11,544 bases of DNA from JAUMBM01 sp964441755 (GTDB lineage: Bacteria; Bacteroidota; Bacteroidia; Chitinophagales; Saprospiraceae): positions 1 through 11,544 of the forward strand of contig CAYTVG010000044.1 of assembly GCA_964441755.1 (NCBI GenBank). Direction: 5' to 3'. Below, piece by piece: positions 8,801 through 11,544 of the stretch. Every line of letters starts with the position of its first letter. Within the stretch, counting starts at the first letter, position 1. The position numbers and the translations under genes are program-made. The notes beneath the pieces are model-generated. The model saw only the letters and a program-made list of their open reading frames with translations. It made no database searches and was not told the DNA's origin.

Positions 8801-9699
8801 GTCACCTGGTGCCAGCCATTGGGATTTTCGGTAAATTCATGCGTAAGACTTGCAGTACCGCTACCTGCACCCACGCCCGCGACCACCCCCTTACCGCTGC
8901 CGGCAGGCGTGGTGTGCAGCCAGAAATTTTTGTTGAGATCGCTGCCCAAATCGATGATGCCATCGCTGTCGTAGCCGTCGTCGATTTTCACCCAGGCCGA
9001 GACCGTCCACATGTTGGTCGGCACCACCGGCAGGTGGGTCACGCAGATGTAGTCATTGACGCCATCGAAGCGCAGTGAGCGCCCTACGGTAGGCGTGAGT
9101 TTGACGACTGCGTTGGCTACCGGGTTGCCGCTAAACGTTTCCAGCTTGCCGGTCACTATGCCGTTGGGATTGACAAAGCCGACGGCCCGGCCCTGTACGC
9201 CACTACCAAACTGGTTGCGGCCATAGACGCTGTACTCGTAAAATTCCCCTGCCTGCACATTGAAGTCGATAAACTGTGTAATATCCTGACCCACTTGTGC
9301 CAGAAAGGCCCCGTCGCGCAGCACCACATAGCCTTCTTTGGCCTCCGAACTCAAGGGATCGAGCGCCCAGCGGATGAGTACCCGATCGGGGAAATCCCCC
9401 TGGCTCACCACTACCACCGGCGCCTGTGGCGGCATTAGAAAACGCGCCCAGAAGCCGTCTTGAGAACTGTAGGCCTGTGCATACTGATAACCGATAAGCG
9501 GCTGTGCTATTGTGTAGCTCGACCGGTTGCGGAAAGACACCACATTGGTTGCACTGCCATAGTTGATTAGCAATTCCCCACCGGTAATCGGCTGGTTGGC
9601 AGTCGGATCGCAGTTGGTGGCAGTTTGTGCGAGAGCAGTTGTCAGCAAAGAAACCAGCAATAGCTGTATGGCTATGCAGCGGTAAATTATTGTATTCAT
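2824..9699 (-). CDS. Giant multidomain T9SS-secreted LamG protein (2291 residues)
   Basis: This is a complete secreted protein. Residues 1-24 are a Sec signal peptide (core IQLLLVSLLTTALA). Domains in order: FN3-like 93-168; carboxypeptidase-regulatory-like 180-446, interrupted by LamG 1 (207-370: WTVSAWVKI, WHQVTAVYNG, GRIDDVRLFN); LamG 2 452-600; a second regulatory-like domain 688-752; a long beta-rich stretch; a short helical segment 1181-1203 followed by alternating Ser/Thr-rich beta strands 1204-1280 and the motif DDDLGDNFTVDI ... GTPVFKL ... CPHEP (1281-1326); Big_5-like Ig 1565-1680; WTVNP modules 1783-1890 and 2089-2195 around two GWNWI repeats (1897-2056); and a T9SS type A sorting domain 2207-2291 (VFPNPARERVFV, DALGRQV, GLYTLSL). 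An in-frame ATG at 9771 exists, but it overlaps the upstream gene and buries the signal peptide, so I chose 9699. The likely role is glycan binding or adhesion at the cell surface after outer-membrane export. No catalytic site was recognised. Confidence 0.95.
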   Translation of the reverse strand: MNTIIYRCIAIQLLLVSLLTTALAQTATNCDPTANQPITGGELLINYGSATNVVSFRNRSSYTIAQPLIGYQYAQAYSSQDGFWARFLMPPQAPVVVVSQGDFPDRVLIRWALDPLSSEAKEGYVVLRDGAFLAQVGQDITQFIDFNVQAGEFYEYSVYGRNQFGSGVQGRAVGFVNPNGIVTGKLETFSGNPVANAVVKLTPTVGRSLRFDGVNDYICVTHLPVVPTNMWTVSAWVKIDDGYDSDGIIDLGSDLNKNFWLHTTPAGSGKGVVAGVGAGSGTASLTHEFTENPNGWHQVTAVYNGISLLLYIDGRYVSSTRASIANEDALFTIGSRRNQTGFFHGRIDDVRLFNAPLTSTQIFLTRDLTVSKSTANLVAYWKFDEGLGTKVFDLSDNGMHAFINGAGFSSDAAPVNNAGFTDEGGFYAIEGVNYSQAQTFTATPVKNFYSRYALEFNAAYSSYATLTDFDLPDTATVEINLHPFDLQSRQVVLSKGGDDFVFGIENNNFFLTINGETQSIGPATTVYQHLSFTLDAYTGQVVYYKNGDLQNTFTYSDLSGEWTGEPWQLGAAGSPGADFYTGLLDEVAFYHSVLTVANIQLNASPFGTGGTDVANPYLMSYFSLDEGDGTELVDYGPQMSGIGTVYNAPFSIITYRQEATPNLFQPSQRVININESTTAASGIDFVNLSTVTISGVVRFENTFCYQKEVEILVNGEPYFPPVKTDENGRFVADFEPGVTVTLSPRFSDHVYSPGFFQVRRLNRPVAGVLFQNQVKREVVGQMAGGKCRLSVIPDGAVVKVKAQALNDCYYQELTLDNPDGKFHFRGLPPIPMAISVTEHSNNIVYDYFQIQGGQETDLRLIEKDTIDFIYIAPPNVLIQPFEENGCAGSELRMIEQSSPNNGNRLYKTKVRVYERYDGGDCFLDSFRLTINNEIADLSAYTVDSDTSTYTIEYWAGVPNITGNYEKFLQVTANVNGSQATSVERVVVLGERSRESTFTTASPAMPLIILRDPPGDGSSATLAEGSTYCQSWSNASFFNSSLNTSTTIDMAPKVITYAGSPVGGIIMETDVIAELDFSASARYGFSNSESAEVCVTNDIVYSTSTGDVVLGDDADLYVGAAVNFEFSSTDVLGFDPDSCEFTLGSNLRVWPEGFGTKYVYSQYQIIKDVIPDLEFIGDTASADSWRRIIEYNKRLKEQAVFKENISFDALTNYSQTQTTSNSASLEVSHEFEITASMALTLGNSFNGVGVKGTVGFEIGGGGSFTQGFTNQTSRSVGFSLADDDLGDNFTVDILDDPVFGTPVFKLRSGESSCPHEPNTRPREGVTLTADQIVAVNVPENDAAVFNFTIGNTSQTDEWRYYTLELWRETNPLGARVRVQGNATSSGSFLVEPGGGQDVIVTIERGPEAYDYENLLFYAISACEGARYDAFNEGNFPPEPFYDGMEVSAFFLEPCSPIDIGFPLQDWVVTPDDGNILFITLNEYIYNDPDLDIVRVQYRRTGGDGSWINIAELPAAEFANSPVFKIVQWDMSELSDGAYEIRAVTQCFDVSLNPGISTVIKGRKETQPPQLFGTPQPGDGVLNPGDDISIMFSKRIRCDRIFPADGIGTNVNINSLALQDMTNGGILVDATISCNNDKIVIIPNIANQFIENNTLRATVAGIEDLYGNAIPEPISWEFLVNRNNLYWEGGRIDEFVFEGSQLIIKRNIRNQGGSITGFSLVDLPEWMEVFPLTGNVLPGDFAEITFRFPADIVGGLYNTTLQMITPQGPEPLPIDLRVACPDPAWTVNPVDYSYSMNLTVQLNIEGELSTDRLDLIGAFVGDELRGASYIQYVRELDRYLAYMTVFSNQVSGETVSFRIWDASSCLLYGQTVETFPFESDDLIGSPLVPQVIHTNNLIRVAVPLVPGWNWISYNVNLPDPSINTALASLTAPQGATIKGQTAFSQYFNGGSVWAGSLSQLSHLTMYQYRSGSLDSLVLLGNPVNLETTPIPVVAGWNWIGYLPQQGMTVDSALQSLTPLNGDVIKGQATFAQYVAGVGWLGNMSFMRPTRGYLLRLSNPDILSYPPRRLWEDEVSFRSGADPELMSLSEHWTVNPTQYEHTMNVIALVRNGEGENVLSSDTEVGAFMEGQVRGAAKPVYIEALDAWLLFLTVYSNDEGDMLSFRLYDESAGAEYALTGQQVFIANRIAGSIDQPVVLTLGDVTEVSEPGIAAGLRVFPNPARERVFVRFEAAQAEEVLVRVTDALGRQVAQMKHAAHAGENTLEWAPAGLARGLYTLSLHSSAGVQTVRVELQ

Positions 9700-9707
9700 A
9701 ATTATAG

Positions 9708-9745
9708 GCAATTGGTTAACAAATAGGTTATTAAATTCCAATTGC
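9708..9745. repeat. 8-bp inverted repeat in the 47-bp intercistronic gap
   Basis: gcaattgg (9708-9715) and ccaattgc (9738-9745) are exact reverse complements. Inside them taac (9717-9720) and gtta (9727-9730) can extend the pairing around the loop aaatag. The structure lies between the stop of the 299-residue gene (9747-9749) and the start of the giant gene (9699). It is AT-rich with no T-tract, so an operator, an mRNA processing site or chance are all possible. Confidence 0.45.
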
Positions 9746-9746
9746 G

Positions 9747-10646
9747 CTAGTTGATTCGGATGTAGACCCACAGATTCATATTGACGGGGCGGGTTTCGGT
9801 ACCTCCGGCGGCAGCTATGGTGATACCAGTAGTGGCATTAGATATGTTAAATTCAAAGAGATTAAGATTAGGCACCATAACGGTATATCCAGCAGGACCA
9901 GTCGTCGGGAGAAAAACAATGGCACTAGGAGGGTGACCTAACGGATAGTTTGTTCCATGCGTATGCCCGGGGTCATTCACCGTGTGATTATGACTTTTCA
10001 ACTCTCCCTCCTGCACAGTTGCTACAGCTGAACTACTCGTACGCCCGGGATCTCTGTCAGGGGAATTTTCAAACTCCTGCGTCCGCAAAAAAATGCCTCC
10101 TGCATCCGGCAGACTAGACCAGCCCGTTATCTGCCGCAACTGCGCACTGCTGGCCAGCGGGCGCCCGTCAAAAGGCACCCAGCAGTCGCCATTGACGGCA
10201 GCAAACTGAGCAGGGTCGAGTACAGAGTATTTAACATCACCTACAGCGCCAGAACAAATAACTTTTTGTGCTGTATTGGACGAAAAAGTATAAGGCGCAT
10301 AGGTCATTCGGGTGCGGGGATTCAGTTCATAGCTGCCGACTTTCAGCCCCATGTACAATGTATTGGCAAAATTGGCAGCACTGAGCGGTGTCACGCTTCC
10401 CAGATAATGCGAATAAATGCCCCCGACCACTTCAACCGTGGCCACCTCCTGCCAGACCGGATCCCCCCCGGTTTCCTGATCGAAAAGCCGGAAGGTAACC
10501 GAATAGGTGCCGTCTGACACGGAGGCACCACTGGCATCCTTCAGGGTTCCCTGGACGCTGATGGTTGCGGCCTCTTGCCCGTGAAGCACCAAACTACACG
10601 ATGCTCCAATCAGTACTGCAATGAAAATACTCAGCAAATTTTTCAT
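9747..10646 (-). CDS. Exported protein with phage tail-collar-like C-terminal domain (299 residues)
   Basis: The signal peptide (1-23; core LLSIFIAVLIGA, cleavage likely before QEA) indicates Sec export. C17 lacks a proper lipobox, so a lipoprotein is unlikely. Residues 27-122 form a beta domain (ISVQGTLKDASGASVSDGTY, VTFRLFD, GGIYSHYLG, YMGLKVG, RMTYAPYTFSS) of a kind common at the N-terminus of exported Bacteroidota proteins. Residues 134-299 resemble a phage tail-fibre collar domain: GDVKYSVLDPAQF, WVPFDGRPL, GGIFLRTQE, two H-x-H pairs (219/221 and 228/230) and the terminal ETRPVNMNLWVYIRI. In phage fibres such His pairs can bind metal in a trimer; trimerisation here is inference. There is no T9SS sorting domain. 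It lies 47 bp upstream of the giant gene on the same strand, so co-transcription is plausible. A phage gene is unlikely given the signal peptide and neighbours. No Shine-Dalgarno sequence; the leader is AT-rich. Confidence 0.93.
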   Translation of the reverse strand: MKNLLSIFIAVLIGASCSLVLHGQEAATISVQGTLKDASGASVSDGTYSVTFRLFDQETGGDPVWQEVATVEVVGGIYSHYLGSVTPLSAANFANTLYMGLKVGSYELNPRTRMTYAPYTFSSNTAQKVICSGAVGDVKYSVLDPAQFAAVNGDCWVPFDGRPLASSAQLRQITGWSSLPDAGGIFLRTQEFENSPDRDPGRTSSSAVATVQEGELKSHNHTVNDPGHTHGTNYPLGHPPSAIVFLPTTGPAGYTVMVPNLNLFEFNISNATTGITIAAAGGTETRPVNMNLWVYIRIN

Positions 10647-11375
10647 ACTTTTATCATTAGATTATGAAATAATATAAAAGTTACTGTGCGCCCCGAGAGC
10701 GCTTTCTGGCAGATGCAATGCCACCGAAGACACTGGCATTCTGTAAACCCGATAAAAATTGTGCTATAGGAGAATCCCTTTCCTCGATAATTAATGGTAG
10801 TAAGTGCCGCCCGCTACCCCTTAGCTCGAAAGACAAATCCGGTATTCGATTGCGCTTAGGGGATATGATTAAGGAAACAAGCTATACGCTTACAACCCAG
10901 TTTGTGCGAAAGGCATCTTGTGTGCATGATGTGGTGGAATGAAAGAATCTCACGCACCTTATGAGCATCATTAATCCCATTGACAGCACCCTGACGAAGG
11001 TAGCTTGCAAAGCTTGGCTACTAATTATTTGTTACACATACATTACTAATACAAGCGCTATGAAGTATTGATACAAATATGATACATGCTACACAAGTTA
11101 TTGTATGTCAAAATCTAGTGATTTTTTATCTGCAGGGCTTTCGATACTTGATTTGACCACGAAAAATGCAGCGCGTATTCGGGACTTACCACCTCAGGCA
11201 TAAGTTCACGAATACGCACTAGCACATCCCGGATTCAATAAAGCTAATCTTGAATAAAAAACTGGTTCTTGGTCAAATATAATGGGTATTGAGATCTAGT
11301 CCCTCTAAGTGAATCATACAGACGAAATTTTGAATATTTTGGTATCCTTTAGCCGTATGCATATTTCCGTGGATT
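10647..11375. other. AT-rich noncoding stretch without a convincing gene
   Basis: No frame on either strand gives a recognisable protein. The longest plus-strand frame with an ATG (10718-10942, 74 codons) has no familiar motif or promoter. On the minus strand two abutting open frames (11017-10859 and 10881-10684) could be a frame-broken remnant; see findings. The segment next to the 299-residue gene (10647-10680) is very AT-rich and would be its leader. TAACTTTT on the minus strand (10683-10676) is one base off the Bacteroidota -7 consensus TAnnTTTG, but I found no well-spaced -33 element. Nested inverted repeats occupy 11151-11278. Confidence 0.6.
11151..11278. repeat. Nested inverted repeats, possible structured RNA or element ends
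   Basis: The outer 9-bp arms atttgacca (11151-11159) and tggtcaaat (11270-11278) are exact reverse complements 110 nt apart. Inside them, 11173-11188 pairs with 11201-11217 over about 16 bp with one bulge (outer part gcgtattcg/cgaatacgc) around a 12-nt loop. A further 6-bp pair, attcaa (11233-11238) and ttgaat (11250-11255), has an 11-nt loop. Together they could fold as a closing stem with two arms. The sequence fits no RNA family I recognise. Confidence 0.5.
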
Positions 11376-11544
11376 GGAAGCCCCGTTAGGCAGGTCGATT
11401 GGTGCTGTTTTCTGTACAACGGAAGCCCCGTTAGGGGCGTGATATGGGTAGCAACGGCCCCGGTGTTTTCCAGAGTCCCGTAGGGACGAAATGTGGGTAT
11501 GATTTTTTCCGTACAACGGAAGCCCCGTTAGGGGCGTGATATGG
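11376..11544. repeat. Cluster of dispersed hairpin-bearing repeats (continues past right edge)
   Basis: At least four related units are packed here. Units at 11414-11447 and 11511-11544 are identical over 34 bp and contain the hairpin gcccc-gtta-ggggc. A variant at 11472-11500 keeps the plan with a compensated stem, gtccc-gta-gggac (11475-11487), followed by acgaaatgtggg. A degenerate copy at 11376-11390 keeps ggaagccccgttagg but loses the 3' arm. A possible eroded copy lies at 11453-11466 (aacggccccggtg). Similar intergenic repeats are, to my recollection, common in Bacteroidota genomes. The array is cut by the window end. Confidence 0.85.

Noticed and set aside
8254..9078. Plus-strand open frame of 274 codons opposite the LamG domains
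   Set aside because: The minus strand clearly encodes LamG motifs here, and the antisense product is Arg/His/Ile-rich without recognisable features.
9700..9771. Upstream in-frame ATG at 9771 as the start of the giant gene
   Set aside because: It would overlap the end of the 299-residue gene and add 24 residues before a typical signal peptide. The ATG at 9699 gives a proper signal peptide at once.
10593..10604. Lipoprotein signal (Cys17) in the 299-residue protein
   Set aside because: The residues before the Cys (I-G-A-S) lack the aliphatic residue at -3 needed for a lipobox, and a normal cleavage site follows at residues 21-24.
10718..10942. 74-codon plus-strand gene
   Set aside because: No ribosome-site or promoter signal, no recognisable motif, and the opposite strand has equally long open stretches, so neither reading is supported.
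11376..11544. CRISPR array
   Set aside because: The repeats vary in sequence, spacing is uneven, the intervening stretches include degenerate copies, and no cas gene is present in the window.

Overview
The window looks like chromosomal accessory DNA from a Bacteroidota bacterium, most likely of the Saprospiria/Lewinella type; the class-level placement is inference. The supports are a type IX secretion (T9SS) C-terminal sorting domain, HYR, LamG and carboxypeptidase-regulatory-like modules in very large secreted proteins, starts without Shine-Dalgarno sequences, and short hairpin-bearing intergenic repeats of a style I associate with this phylum. The coding DNA is GC-rich (72% G+C in one counted line, 2401-2460), while part of the middle of the giant gene drops to 38% (6061-6240).

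All recognisable genes are on the minus strand, so transcription runs from right to left. In that order: a noncoding, repeat-bearing stretch (11544-10647); a 299-residue secreted protein with a phage tail-collar-like C-terminus (10646-9747); a 47-bp gap with a small inverted repeat; a 2291-residue multidomain T9SS-secreted protein (9699-2824); a 182-bp intergenic region packed with three long, nearly perfect hairpins plus one small one; and the first 880 codons of another giant secreted protein with HYR domains (2641-1), which runs off the left edge.

The two giants share a repeated beta-rich module of about 108 residues (W-[ST]-V-N-P ... T-[VI]-[YF]-S-N ... F-R-[LIW]-x-D). It occurs twice in the complete giant, once in full in the partial one, and again as a fragment cut by the left edge. 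This suggests module exchange or a common architectural role. All three proteins have Sec signal peptides. One has a clear T9SS sorting domain, one is cut before its C-terminus, and the 299-residue protein has none. The best overall reading is a cell-surface or secreted locus for adhesion, glycan binding or matrix building. No enzyme active site was recognised.

The right 0.9 kb has no convincing gene. It holds a possible frame-broken coding remnant (11017-10681), a nested inverted-repeat structure (11151-11278) and the start of a repeat cluster with two identical 34-bp units. The least explained items are the hairpin array between the giants, the conserved-looking central domain of the complete giant, and the collar domain on an exported protein.
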